From Oscillospiraceae bacterium (GTDB lineage Bacteria; Bacillota; Clostridia; Oscillospirales; Ruminococcaceae), in assembly GCA_017547245.1 (NCBI GenBank), contig JAFYQD010000003.1, positions 124,001-188,000 of the forward strand: a stretch of 64,000 bases of DNA, given 5' to 3'. The position numbers were made by a program, and so were the translations under genes. Under the pieces are notes generated by a model, which was given only the letters and a program-made list of their open reading frames with translations, was not told the DNA's origin and did not search any database. Position 1 is the stretch's first letter. Every line of letters begins with the position of its first letter. This document shows, piece after piece, positions 26,572 through 34,957 of this stretch.

Positions 26572-27775
26572 AAAAAGCCGCAAAACCATTTTGATCTGGG
26601 CGCTTTCGCTGCTGCCGCTGCTGGCCACCATGATTGCATGGGGCTTTTTGCCCGAAGAAATTCCGGTGCACTGGAATTCGGTCGGCCCCGATGGATATGC
26701 CGACAACTCGATCATCTGGCTGTTTGCCAGTTTGGGCGCTTTTATGGCCATCCTGTTTACCATATTGCCTCTGATTGACCCCAACGGCAAAAACTATCAG
26801 CGGTTTATAGAGTATTACGAGATATTTACCCTGGTGGTGGTGGGCTTTTTTGCCATCATCACCGGCATCATCCTTTCCGAAAGCTTCCGTCCCGGCCAGC
26901 TTGAGGTTGGTCTGCTTATTGTGCTGATGGTGGGTCTGCTGTTTTTGGTGATTGGCAACCTGATGCCAAAGCTGAAAAAGAACTACTTTATCGGCATCCG
27001 CAACCCCTGGACTCTTTCCGATTCCGACATCTGGAACCGTACCCACCGCCTGGGCGGCATCATCTTTTTTGTGTTTGGCTTGTGCCTGACCCTTTGGGCA
27101 TTGATGCCCGTCTGGCCCTGGCTGATCTATCTTGTGTCGGCACTGGCGCTGGTAACGGCAATTTTTGTCCCTTACATCTATTCCTATTACTGCTTCCGCC
27201 AGAAGCAGAAGCGTGAACAGACCGTGGCCGCCAAAGAAACCGACGATGCAGCAGGCCTGTCCGAAGTGATGAAAAACCTGCTGGAACGCCGCAGCATTCG
27301 TGCCTATACCGACGAGGTGCTCAGCCATGCACAGCTGGAGCAGCTGGTTCTGGCCGGACAGTATGCCCCCAGCGGCAAAAACCTGCAGGAATGGCATTTT
27401 GTTGTGGTGGAAAACCGCGAGGTGCTCGGCCGTCTGGAACAGCTGATCGGCAAGGCTTTGAACCGCCCCAACTATAATTTTTACGGTGCACCGGTAATCA
27501 TTCTGTGTGCCAACAAAAAGGGCGCACGCAACGCCATGGCCGATTGTTCGGCGGCGCTGCAGAACATGATGCTGGCTGCCAGCGATATGGGCCTTGGCAC
27601 CTGCTGGATCAATCAGTTCCGTGATGTGTGGGAAGATGATGAAATGAACGCCTATCTGGCTGAAATCGGTCTGCCCGAAGGCTATCAGGTTCAGTGTTCC
27701 ACCATTGTGGGCTATCCTGCCCAAAATCCCGAAGCCCCTGCACGCAAACAGGGCACCGTAACCTATGTAAAATAA
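26564..27775 (+). CDS. SdpI-type membrane protein fused to a nitroreductase domain
   Basis: A single uninterrupted frame of 403 residues from the ATG at 26564 (AGGAGGT site 7 bases upstream) covers two families. Residues 1 to about 215 are membrane: a DUF1648-like start with LPEEIPVHWNSVGPDGYAD, about six hydrophobic segments, and the SdpI signature IGNLMPKLKKNYFIGIRNPWTLSD followed by WNRTHRLGG. Residues about 230-403 are a nitroreductase-like FMN domain: LLERRSIRAYTDE, QYAPSGKNLQEWHFVVVEN, AALQNMMLAASDMGLGTCWI and the VGYPA ending. SdpI gives immunity to the SDP toxin and signals to SdpR. The enzyme half could tie signalling or immunity to redox chemistry; this is inference. The coupling to an SdpR-like gene supports a real SdpRI-type module. 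Confidence 0.88.
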   Translation: MSKKSRKTILIWALSLLPLLATMIAWGFLPEEIPVHWNSVGPDGYADNSIIWLFASLGAFMAILFTILPLIDPNGKNYQRFIEYYEIFTLVVVGFFAIITGIILSESFRPGQLEVGLLIVLMVGLLFLVIGNLMPKLKKNYFIGIRNPWTLSDSDIWNRTHRLGGIIFFVFGLCLTLWALMPVWPWLIYLVSALALVTAIFVPYIYSYYCFRQKQKREQTVAAKETDDAAGLSEVMKNLLERRSIRAYTDEVLSHAQLEQLVLAGQYAPSGKNLQEWHFVVVENREVLGRLEQLIGKALNRPNYNFYGAPVIILCANKKGARNAMADCSAALQNMMLAASDMGLGTCWINQFRDVWEDDEMNAYLAEIGLPEGYQVQCSTIVGYPAQNPEAPARKQGTVTYVK

Positions 27776-27785
27776 TCGGACACAA

Positions 27786-27824
27786 CAAAAACCCCTCTTC
27801 TTTTTGCAAGAAGAGGGTTTTTTT
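27786..27824. terminator. Bidirectional intrinsic terminator
   Basis: A 10-bp stem CCCTCTTCTT/AAGAAGAGGG (27793-27802 and 27808-27817) has AAAAA before it and TTTTTTT after. It serves the SdpI fusion gene (+) and birA (-). Confidence 0.9.
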
Positions 27825-27833
27825 CGCTTGAAA

Positions 27834-28631
27834 TCAGTTGTTGGGGCGTATGCTTACCTCGCCGCTTTGCAAAGTAAGCTGTTTGCCGTCGGGGCCCTGC
27901 ACCACCAGACCGGCATGGTCATCCACACCCAAAACAGTATAGGGAAGTTTTTGCGGGTCAGTGGAAAGGGAGACATTTTTACCGATGAGGAACATACGGC
28001 GGCGGTATTCGTCCAGCACATCGGGCTGGTTGGCCTGCATATGGCAATAATAACGCTCAAATTCGGCAAGTATGGCGGCAATCAGCCGGGTACGGCTTAC
28101 GGTACAGCCCTGTTCTTCCAGACTGGTGACAATGGCGGCCAGTTCGTGGTCGCTGCCGCAGTCAAGTTTGCCCACATTCAAACCGATGCCCACCACAACA
28201 TAGTCGGCATATCCATCGGGTTTGGCAGAGCCTTCGGTAAGAATGCCGCAGAACTTTTTGCCTCCGGCATACAGGTCGTTTACCCACTTGATCTCGGCCT
28301 TCAGGCCGCAGGTTTGCTCCACCGCCCGTGCCACACACACCGCCGCAGCCACCGTCAGGTCGGTACAGCGTTCCATGGGGATGTTGGGCCGAACCAGCAG
28401 ACTCATATAGATGCCGCTGCCGGCAGGGGAAAGAAAGCTGCGGCCAAGACGGCCGCGGCCGCAGGTTTGCTTGTCGGCAACAAGCAGCAGACGTTGGGGC
28501 GCACCTGCTTTGGCGCGTTCCTTCAGACGGGTATTGGTGCTGTCGGTTTCCAACAGCACTTCTGTCTGCCAGGCGTCGGCCGTGCTGCCAAGATGAGCCG
28601 CAATGGCGGCAGAAGAAAGAATCTCCGACAC
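27834..28631 (-). CDS. birA: Biotin--[acetyl-CoA-carboxylase] ligase, catalytic-only form
   Basis: The enzyme activates biotin with ATP and transfers it to biotin carrier proteins. The 265-residue product has ETDSTNTRLK, the biotin-AMP loop CGRGRLGRSFLSPAG, KWVNDLYAGGKKFCGILTE and VGIGLNVG, and ends in a small SH3-like C-domain. It has no N-terminal helix-turn-helix, so it is a monofunctional ligase and not the biotin-operon repressor. The start is GTG at 28631 with AGGAGG 6 bases upstream; the open frame before it is unsupported. A terminator-like hairpin lies just before its ribosome site, so readthrough from the PHP genes is probably limited. Confidence 0.94.
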   Translation of the reverse strand: MSEILSSAAIAAHLGSTADAWQTEVLLETDSTNTRLKERAKAGAPQRLLLVADKQTCGRGRLGRSFLSPAGSGIYMSLLVRPNIPMERCTDLTVAAAVCVARAVEQTCGLKAEIKWVNDLYAGGKKFCGILTEGSAKPDGYADYVVVGIGLNVGKLDCGSDHELAAIVTSLEEQGCTVSRTRLIAAILAEFERYYCHMQANQPDVLDEYRRRMFLIGKNVSLSTDPQKLPYTVLGVDDHAGLVVQGPDGKQLTLQSGEVSIRPNN

Positions 28632-28649
28632 GGGGAACCTCCTTTTTCT

Positions 28650-28679
28650 AAAAAGCGGACGGTAAAGCATACCGTCCGC
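28650..28679 (-). terminator. Intrinsic terminator/attenuator between the PHP genes and birA
   Basis: A perfect 10-bp stem GCGGACGGTA/TACCGTCCGC is followed on the minus strand by TTTTT, just upstream of the birA ribosome site. Confidence 0.8.
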
Positions 28680-28685
28680 CGCAGA

Positions 28686-29492
28686 TCATTCTACCTTTAT
28701 AAAATGAGGTTTTCGGTTTTGATAATAGGTAACATACCTGAATCCTGCTGCTGCCAGCATATCCATGCCCACATCCACGCTGTGGCCAACGTGTTCCAGA
28801 TAATGGGCGTCGCTGCCAATGGTAATGATTTCGCCGCCCAGCTGGCGGTAATATCTGACCAAATCCAGATGGGGCATGGTCATGCCCACACCCTGCCGCA
28901 GGCCCGAAGTGTTGATCTCTATTCCGCGGCCATCCTGAATGAGGATGCGCAGCAGCTGGTCAATTTGTTCCATATAGCGGGAAAAGTCGATTTTGACATG
29001 GCGCACAGGATAGGTGATGTGACCCATTACATCAAAGTTGCCCCAGTGGGCAAGGTCAATCAGCTGGTTATAGTAGTCCACCAGCTTTTCGTGGGCGTTG
29101 TGGTTGGGGTCTTCCATAAAGGCCCAGTATTCAAAATCTTCTTTGGTTTTTCCGCCCAGCCCATGCAGCGAGCCGATGATGAAGTCATAGTCACACAGCC
29201 CAAGCAGCTCCAGCGCAAGGTCGGTATCCTGCAAAGGCTGCCCCAGCTCGAAACCGCGGATAACGGTAAGCTGATTCTTAAACTTTTCGGCAGCAGCGGC
29301 GGCATCGGCCACCGACTTGAGAAGCCGGGGCTGATAGACCAAATCAAGATAACCCTGACATTCGGCGTGGTCGGTGATGGCAAGGCCGGCAAGGCCCATC
29401 TCGACGGCACGGCGGCAGATGTCCTCCACCGAGGTGTGCCCGTCGTGAGAGTTGTCGGAATGAATGTGGCAGTCAAACAGGTTTTTATACAT
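28686..29492 (-). CDS. PHP-family phosphatase, histidinol-phosphatase (HisJ)-like, paralog 1
   Basis: The 268-residue PHP protein carries the metal-binding set DCHIHSDNS, ITDHAE, GFELG, IGSLHGL, GHITYP and IGSDAHYLEHVG. HisJ-type enzymes of this size dephosphorylate histidinol phosphate. There are no other his genes nearby, so a different phosphate monoester is possible. It lies 21 bases after its paralog and is probably cotranscribed. An AGAGGA site precedes the ATG. The two proteins share layout and many motifs (SGLRQ, LGGEIITIG.DAH), which marks a tandem duplication with later divergence. Confidence 0.85.
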   Translation of the reverse strand: MYKNLFDCHIHSDNSHDGHTSVEDICRRAVEMGLAGLAITDHAECQGYLDLVYQPRLLKSVADAAAAAEKFKNQLTVIRGFELGQPLQDTDLALELLGLCDYDFIIGSLHGLGGKTKEDFEYWAFMEDPNHNAHEKLVDYYNQLIDLAHWGNFDVMGHITYPVRHVKIDFSRYMEQIDQLLRILIQDGRGIEINTSGLRQGVGMTMPHLDLVRYYRQLGGEIITIGSDAHYLEHVGHSVDVGMDMLAAAGFRYVTYYQNRKPHFIKVE

Positions 29493-29513
29493 GAAAAAGA
29501 TCCTCTTTTCAGA

Positions 29514-30329
29514 TCAGGCAAGTTTCAGCATGCGGGGTTGACGTCCCTTGAAGAAGGAAAAATACTCAAAGCCGGCTTCACGCAGCATATCCATGGTGTA
29601 TTCCACACCGTTGCCGATGTCTTCCACAAAGTGGGCGTCGGTGCCGATGGTGATGATTTCGCCCCCAAGCTCACGGTAGCGTTTGATCAGCGGAAAATCG
29701 GGCAGGGTGGTGCCCAGTTCCTGACGCAGGCCGGAGGTGTTTACCTCTATGCCGCGGCCCTTTTCAATCAGGGTGCGCAGCAGTTCGTCAATCAGGTCGC
29801 TGTAACGGGTAATATCCACGGGAATGCGGTTTTTGCCCCAGATGTAACGGATGGGATAGGTGATGTGGCCCATTACATCAAAATGCCCCCACTTGGCCAG
29901 GTCAATCTGCTGTTTATAGTAATCCACCAGACTGTCGTGAATGATAATGTTGGGGTCGCTGTAATCCCAGTAGCAGAAGTCCAGTTTGCCCTCCAGGGCA
30001 TGCAGGGAACCCAGCACAAAGTCAAAGTCGTAGGTGTTAAGAATTTCAAGGGCGGCATCTTTGTTCTGCAAAGCCTGACCCAGTTCTATGCCGCAGCTGA
30101 TCAGCAGTTTGTCGCCCAAAAGCTGCTGGGCACGGCGGATGTCAAACACCGACTGCTGCACACGGGTGCGGTAGTTATCCTTGATAAAATCGTTGCATTC
30201 CAGATGGTCGGTGATGGCAATGCCCGAAAGACCGATGTCGGCAGCCTGTTCGCACATATTCAGCACCGAATGGTTGCCGTCGGGCGAGTTTTCGGAATGG
30301 GTGTGGCTGTCAAACAGATTGGTATACAT
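29514..30329 (-). CDS. PHP-family phosphatase, histidinol-phosphatase (HisJ)-like, paralog 2
   Basis: Start chosen at ATG 30329 (MYTNLFDSHTHSENS) with AAGGAG 10 bases upstream; 271 residues. The PHP metal ligands are all visible: DSHTHSENS, ITDHLE, GIELG, LGSLHAL, GHITYP, EVNTSGLRQ and IGTDAHFVEDIG. It is the first gene of the minus-strand operon leading to paralog 1 and possibly birA. Function as histidinol phosphatase is by family only. Two near-neighbour copies may have different substrates. Confidence 0.85.
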   Translation of the reverse strand: MYTNLFDSHTHSENSPDGNHSVLNMCEQAADIGLSGIAITDHLECNDFIKDNYRTRVQQSVFDIRRAQQLLGDKLLISCGIELGQALQNKDAALEILNTYDFDFVLGSLHALEGKLDFCYWDYSDPNIIIHDSLVDYYKQQIDLAKWGHFDVMGHITYPIRYIWGKNRIPVDITRYSDLIDELLRTLIEKGRGIEVNTSGLRQELGTTLPDFPLIKRYRELGGEIITIGTDAHFVEDIGNGVEYTMDMLREAGFEYFSFFKGRQPRMLKLA

Positions 30330-30382
30330 AACGCTGTCACTCCTTTTTTGCAAAGAAAATAGCAGGTGTTGTCTATGCCTTC

Positions 30383-30411
30383 ATCATACCATATCGTGGG
30401 TGTTTTGTATA
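30383..30411 (-). promoter_or_regulatory. Promoter of the PHP operon
   Basis: On the minus strand, TATACA and TATGAT are 17 bases apart, with an extended TGG before the -10. The sequence around the -10 (ATATGGTATGAT) is repeated in the divergent promoter at 30435. Confidence 0.55.
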
Positions 30412-30434
30412 TGGAGAAAACCACGGTTTCAGCG

Positions 30435-30463
30435 TTGAAAAGGATAGGTGAATATGGTATGAT
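30435..30463 (+). promoter_or_regulatory. Promoter of the ACT/UPF0210 operon
   Basis: TTGAAA, 17 bases, TATGAT, extended -10 (TGG), about 70 bases before the ACT gene. Confidence 0.65.
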
Positions 30464-30533
30464 TGGCAGAGGAAAAATGGGATTTTCCCACGAAAATAAA
30501 CCAACTGCCCAAGGCTGGGCACAGGAGGAATTT

Positions 30534-30803
30534 ATGAGAGCAATCATTACCGTTGTGGGCCGCGACATGGTGGGCATTCTGGCCAAAGTGGCCGGTGAAT
30601 GTGCCAAGGTAAATGCCAATGTAATTGAAGTGAACCAGTCGGTTTTGCAGGACATGTTTGCCATGATCATGCTGATTGACATCAGCGCCCTTAGCTGCAA
30701 GCTGGGCGATTTTGGCGAGACCATGGATGCCGTTGGCAGCGAGATGGGCTTGAAGATCCACGTCATGCACGAAGATCTGTTCAACTCCATGCACCGTGTT
30801 TGA
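30534..30803 (+). CDS. ACT-domain protein, UPF0237 family
   Basis: This 89-residue protein is essentially one ACT domain: MRAIITVVGRDMVGILAKVAGECAK, then VIEVNQSVLQDMFAMIMLIDIS. ACT domains bind small ligands, usually amino acids, to regulate a partner. The ATG at 30534 follows AGGAGG; the longer open frame upstream covers the promoter and is not coding. It is paired, 24 bases apart, with a UPF0210 gene, an arrangement conserved across many bacteria. This implies a shared but still undefined role. Confidence 0.9.
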   Translation: MRAIITVVGRDMVGILAKVAGECAKVNANVIEVNQSVLQDMFAMIMLIDISALSCKLGDFGETMDAVGSEMGLKIHVMHEDLFNSMHRV

Positions 30804-30827
30804 TTGCCGGAAGAGAGGTAGACCGCA

Positions 30828-32183
30828 TTGCTGAATACCAAAGATATTCTTGAAACCATTACAATGATTCAGGAAGAAAACCTGGACATTCGTACCATAA
30901 CCATGGGCATTTCGCTGCTGGACTGTGCCGACAGCGACATCCATGCTTCCTGCCGCAAAATTTATGAAAAGATTACCCGCTGCGCCAAAAATCTGGTGTC
31001 GGTGGGCTGTGAAATTGAACGGGAATACGGCATTCCCATCATCAACAAGCGCATTTCGGTTACCCCCATTTCGCTGCTTTGCGGTGTTTCGGGCGGTGAC
31101 CCTGTGGAATATGCCAAGGTGCTGGACAAAGCCAGCAAGGCCGTGGGCGTAAACTTTATCGGCGGCTTTTCCGCACTGGTGCAGAAGGGCTTTGCCGCAG
31201 GCGACCGTGAGCTGATTGAATCCATTCCCGAAGCTTTGGCCGTTACCGATCAGGTTTGTTCTTCGGTCAACATCGGTTCCACCAAGGCCGGCATCAACAT
31301 GGATGCCGTTGCCATGATGGGACGTGCGGTCAAAAAGGCCGCCGAACTTACCGCCGACCGTGACTGCATCGGTGCAGCCAAACTGGTGGTTTTCTGCAAC
31401 GCTGTGGAGGATAACCCCTTTATGGCCGGTGCGTTCCACGGTGTGGGCGAACCGGACTGTGTCATCCATGTGGGCGTTTCGGGCCCCGGCGTGGTGCGTG
31501 CCGCCCTTGCCAAAGCAGGGGATATCCCCCTGAACGAGGTGGCCGACCTGATCAAGCGTACCGCCTTTAAGATTACCCGTATGGGTCAGCTGGTGGGTGC
31601 CGAGGCCAGCCGCCGTTTGGGCGTGCCCTTTGGCATTGTTGACCTTTCGCTGGCTCCCACCCCTGCCATTGGTGACTCGGTGGCACACATTCTGGAAGAA
31701 ATCGGTCTGGAACAGTGCGGTGCCCCCGGCACCACCGCTGCGCTGGCCATGCTCAACGACGCCGTAAAGAAGGGCGGCGTAATGGCTTCCTCCACCGTTG
31801 GCGGTCTTTCGGGCGCTTTTATTCCCGTAACCGAAGACGCAGGCATGATCGATGCCGCCCGTGCAGGCACCCTCAGCATTGAAAAGCTGGAGGCCATGAC
31901 CGCCGTATGCTCGGTGGGTCTGGATATGATTGTTATTCCCGGTGACACCAGTGCCGAAACCATTGCCGCCATCATTGCCGACGAGGCTGCCATCGGCATG
32001 GTAAACCAAAAAACCACCGCAGCCCGTTTGATTCCTGCCATTGGCAAAAAGCTGGGTGAAGAACTGAGCTTTGGCGGTTTGCTGGGCAGCGGCCCTGTTA
32101 TGAAGGTGGGCAGCATGAGCCCTGCCCGTATGATTGGCCGCGGCGGACACATTCCTGCCCCCATGCACTCGCTGAAAAACTAA
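30828..32183 (+). CDS. UPF0210 / DUF711 (PFL family) protein
   Basis: The 451-residue protein has the family length and motifs: [44 protein letters not shown] and [20 protein letters not shown]. Members resemble pyruvate-formate-lyase-like folds in structure, but no activity is established. The start is TTG with an AGAGGT site about 8 bases upstream, giving the expected N-terminus. It is cotranscribed with the ACT protein, which may be its ligand-sensing subunit. Confidence 0.9.
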   Translation: MLNTKDILETITMIQEENLDIRTITMGISLLDCADSDIHASCRKIYEKITRCAKNLVSVGCEIEREYGIPIINKRISVTPISLLCGVSGGDPVEYAKVLDKASKAVGVNFIGGFSALVQKGFAAGDRELIESIPEALAVTDQVCSSVNIGSTKAGINMDAVAMMGRAVKKAAELTADRDCIGAAKLVVFCNAVEDNPFMAGAFHGVGEPDCVIHVGVSGPGVVRAALAKAGDIPLNEVADLIKRTAFKITRMGQLVGAEASRRLGVPFGIVDLSLAPTPAIGDSVAHILEEIGLEQCGAPGTTAALAMLNDAVKKGGVMASSTVGGLSGAFIPVTEDAGMIDAARAGTLSIEKLEAMTAVCSVGLDMIVIPGDTSAETIAAIIADEAAIGMVNQKTTAARLIPAIGKKLGEELSFGGLLGSGPVMKVGSMSPARMIGRGGHIPAPMHSLKN

Positions 32184-32190
32184 AAAAACG

Positions 32191-32227
32191 CGGGCCTGCC
32201 TCAGGACAGGCCCGTTAAGCTGTTTCC
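32191..32227 (+). terminator. Intrinsic terminator after the UPF0210 gene
   Basis: An 8-bp stem CGGGCCTG/CAGGCCCG with an 8-base loop, then a T-rich stretch. Confidence 0.7.
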
Positions 32228-32251
32228 TTTTGGGGCAAACTGCAATATAAT
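32223..32251 (+). promoter_or_regulatory. Candidate murC promoter
   Basis: A perfect TATAAT at 32246 lies about 70 bases before the ATG. The -35 at 17-base spacing (TTTCCT) is poor. Confidence 0.4.
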
Positions 32252-32318
32252 AAAGATAGAATTTTTGAACGACTTTTGCGCAATTCCTCTGCACAGCAGG
32301 GAAGGGAGGCCGCAGCAT

Positions 32319-33695
32319 ATGAAGAAAACCGTCAGTCAGATTCCCGCAGGGGTAGAGCACATCCACTTTATCGGCATCGGTGGGTCGGGTATGTTCCCCA
32401 TTGTGCAGATTCTGCATGCCCTTGGGTACAAGATTACCGGTTCGGACAACAACCCCAGCGATATTGTTGATATGGAACGTGCCATGGGCATTCCCGTGGT
32501 GATGGGTCAGAAGGCGGAAAACATTGAGGGTGCAGACATGATTGTTCACACCGCCGCCATTATGGAAGATAACCCCGAACTGATTGCGGCCAAGGCCAGC
32601 GGTCTGCCCGTATGGGAACGCAGCAAGATGCTGGGGGCTGTTTCGGCCTGCTATGATGACTGCATCTGTGTGGCCGGCACCCACGGCAAAACCACCACCA
32701 CCGCTCTGCTTACCCAGATTCTGTTGGGGGCAGGGCTTGACCCCAGCGCCGTAATTGGCGGCAAGCTGGCAGCCATCGGCGGTTATGGCCGCTGCGGCGA
32801 AAGTGAGATTATGACCTGCGAGGCCTGCGAGTTTTCCAACACCTTTTTAGAACTGCACCCTGCCACGGCCATCATTCTGAATGTGGATAACGACCATCTT
32901 GAGTTTTTTGGCTCGATGGAAAACCTGATTGCATCTTTCCGCAAGTTTGCGGCACTGGCAAGCAAATATATTCTGGTAAACGGCGATGACCCCGACAGCC
33001 TGAAGGCGGTGGAGGGGCTGACCAATGCACCCATCATCACCTTTGGTTTGACCGATAAGAATGACTATTATGCGGCAAACATTGTGCTGCACACCGGTGT
33101 GCGCTGCAGCTTTGACCTGATGCACAAGGGCGAAAAGCTGTGCGCCATGGATTTGCAGATTCCCGGCAGACACAACATCTGCAATGCGGTGGCAGCCGCA
33201 GCCGCAGCCATTCTGGCCGGCGCAAAGCCTCAGGAAATTGCCCGTGAAGCGGTTAAGTTTGGCGGAGCCGGCCGACGCTTTGAGGTGTACGGCGAGTTTT
33301 CGGGCGTGACCATTGCCGACGACTATGCCCACCATCCCACCGAAATTGGCGCCACCCTTACCGCCGCCCAGTCCATGGGCTTTGGCAATGTGTGGGCGGT
33401 GTTCCAGCCTTTTACCTATTCCCGCACCGCCATGCTGCTGGACGATTTTGCCAAAGTACTTTCCATTGCAGACAAGGTGGTTATGTCCGAGATTATGGGC
33501 AGCCGCGAAAAGAACACCTATAACATCTATACAGCCGACCTGGCGGAAAAAATTCCCGGAAGCGTTTGGTACCCCGGCTTTGAAGAAATGGCTGACTATG
33601 TGGCGAAAAATGCAAAACCCGGCGATTTGGTCATTACACTGGGCTGCGGTGATGTTTATAAATGTGCCCGCATGATTCGGGACCGTTTGATGTAA
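32319..33695 (+). CDS. murC: UDP-N-acetylmuramate--L-alanine ligase
   Basis: The enzyme adds L-Ala to UDP-MurNAc, the first peptide step of peptidoglycan synthesis, in the cytoplasm. Marks: HFIGIGGSGM near the start, the ATP loop VAGTHGKTTTTALL, NVDNDHLEFF, PGRHNICNAVAAAAAA, and DDYAHHPTEI. The ATG at 32319 has GGGAGG 9 bases upstream (458 residues), and the earlier frame lacks support. It stands alone rather than in a dcw cluster, which is common in Clostridia. Confidence 0.96.
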   Translation: MKKTVSQIPAGVEHIHFIGIGGSGMFPIVQILHALGYKITGSDNNPSDIVDMERAMGIPVVMGQKAENIEGADMIVHTAAIMEDNPELIAAKASGLPVWERSKMLGAVSACYDDCICVAGTHGKTTTTALLTQILLGAGLDPSAVIGGKLAAIGGYGRCGESEIMTCEACEFSNTFLELHPATAIILNVDNDHLEFFGSMENLIASFRKFAALASKYILVNGDDPDSLKAVEGLTNAPIITFGLTDKNDYYAANIVLHTGVRCSFDLMHKGEKLCAMDLQIPGRHNICNAVAAAAAAILAGAKPQEIAREAVKFGGAGRRFEVYGEFSGVTIADDYAHHPTEIGATLTAAQSMGFGNVWAVFQPFTYSRTAMLLDDFAKVLSIADKVVMSEIMGSREKNTYNIYTADLAEKIPGSVWYPGFEEMADYVAKNAKPGDLVITLGCGDVYKCARMIRDRLM

Positions 33696-33858
33696 TAATT
33701 GTTGCCTGCAAGGCAATAATGATAAGGACCGGCCGGTGTTCATAAACTTTTTACAAAGGCAATGCAATAATTTTGTCTATTTGTGATACTGTTATTGCGA
33801 AGCCGATAAAAAACATCGGCCACATCATTACTGTAAAACACAAAGGAGAAAATAAACG

Positions 33859-34467
33859 ATGAAAAAATTTCTTGCAATGATTCTGGCTCTGCTGATGGTA
33901 GCTTCTCTGGCTGCCTGCGGCGGCCGCGATGTTCAGGAACCTTCCTCCAAGCCCGAAGAACCCTCTTCCCCCGTAGAAGAAGTTCCCGAAACCCCCGAAG
34001 AAACTCCTGAAGAAACCCCTGCAGGCGAGGTTGACCCCAAGCTGACCCAGCTGCACGAAGGCCTGAAGGAAGCCTATGGCGAAAACTATCTGCCCAGCAT
34101 GCCTCTGGACGAAACCATGATGTCTGAAGTAATCGGCATCAACATGGAAAACGTGGAGAGCTTTATTGCCGAAATGCCCATGATGAGCGCCCATGTTGAC
34201 ACCTTCATCGGCATCAAGGCCAAGGAAGGCAAGGCCGACCAGGTGGAAGAAGAACTGAAGGCCTACCACAACAACATTGTTGAAAACTCGATGCAGTACC
34301 CCATGAACGAAGGCAAGGTAAAGGCCAGCCAGGTTGTACGCAAGGGCGACTATGTATTCATGATGATGCTGGGCCAGATCCCCGACGAAACCATCACCGA
34401 CACCGCCGCCTTTGGCAAGGAACAGATGCAGATCGGTCTGGACAAGCTGGAAGAAATCTTTAAGTAA
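33859..34467 (+). CDS. DUF4358 lipoprotein
   Basis: The 202-residue protein has a lipoprotein signal peptide with lipobox SLAAC (Cys about residue 20), then a Pro/Glu/Ser-rich linker to about 57. A compact domain follows with AEMPMMSAHVDTFIGIKAKEGK and GDYVFMMMLG, typical of DUF4358. It should be anchored to the outer face of the cytoplasmic membrane. Function is unknown. A strong AAGGAG site precedes the ATG, and a strong terminator follows, so it is monocistronic. Confidence 0.85.
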   Translation: MKKFLAMILALLMVASLAACGGRDVQEPSSKPEEPSSPVEEVPETPEETPEETPAGEVDPKLTQLHEGLKEAYGENYLPSMPLDETMMSEVIGINMENVESFIAEMPMMSAHVDTFIGIKAKEGKADQVEEELKAYHNNIVENSMQYPMNEGKVKASQVVRKGDYVFMMMLGQIPDETITDTAAFGKEQMQIGLDKLEEIFK

Positions 34468-34481
34468 AACAGACCCGAAGG

Positions 34482-34517
34482 GGACGGAAACACAGGATGT
34501 TTCCGTCCTCTTTTTTT
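34482..34517 (+). terminator. Intrinsic terminator after the DUF4358 gene
   Basis: An 11-bp stem GGACGGAAACA/TGTTTCCGTCC with a 5-base loop is followed by TCTTTTTTT. Confidence 0.92.
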
Positions 34518-34635
34518 GATTGACTTGTCATGTAAAATATGCCATAATACATACAATACAATGGGTAAAAGGAGGGGGAGAAACAACAAACTGCACAAAA
34601 TATAGATTCAGGAGGTGGGAACACACACCGGATGA

Positions 34636-34785
34636 AAAACATAAGCGCCAGGAACCGCTGTTCAAAGGCGGGCGACGAGGCGGGAGGAGTATCGAAACTG
34701 TCGGCGGATGCCTCCCCGTTCCTCCTCAGGACGTTACAATGGGGTCAAAAAACATGGGCAACTGTGCAACAACATCGCCATTGGA
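34636..34785 (+). ncRNA. glmS ribozyme (GlcN6P-activated self-cleaving riboswitch)
   Basis: The conserved core is present in order: AAGCGCCAGGAAC at 34643, with the predicted cleavage just before the G at 34645; GGGCGACGAGG at 34670; ATCGAAACTGTCGGCGGATGC at 34691-34711; and a 3' P3/P4 region around 34741-34770 with GGGCAAC. This matches the glmS ribozyme consensus. It lies about 170-310 bases before glmS. Glucosamine-6-phosphate should trigger cleavage and message decay, closing a feedback loop. The 3' boundary is approximate. Confidence 0.93.
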
Positions 34786-34825
34786 TGAGGATTTACATCT
34801 GAATTTATTTTTGAGATAAAATGCC

Positions 34826-34851
34826 AAAAACGGCAGCGGAAGCCGTTTTGG
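34826..34851 (+). other. Hairpin between the glmS ribozyme and the glmS start
   Basis: An 8-bp stem AAAACGGC/GCCGTTTT with a 7-base loop and no long T-run. It may be structural or an RNase barrier. Confidence 0.4.
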
Positions 34852-34957
34852 CCAGTGCCGCCATACCGGTACACTCAGACTCTGCGCAAAAGGGCGCCGG
34901 GCCTGTTTTGTTGTATCCAAAAGGCAAAAAAATACGTTTTTAAGGAGAATTTGATAT

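Noticed and set aside
30366..30533. N-terminal extension of the ACT protein
   Set aside because: It covers the operon promoter. The ATG at 30534 has AGGAGG, and the ACT fold starts there.
33697..33720. Hairpin TTGCCT/AGGCAA after murC as a terminator
   Set aside because: The stem is short and no T-run follows; not strong enough to call.
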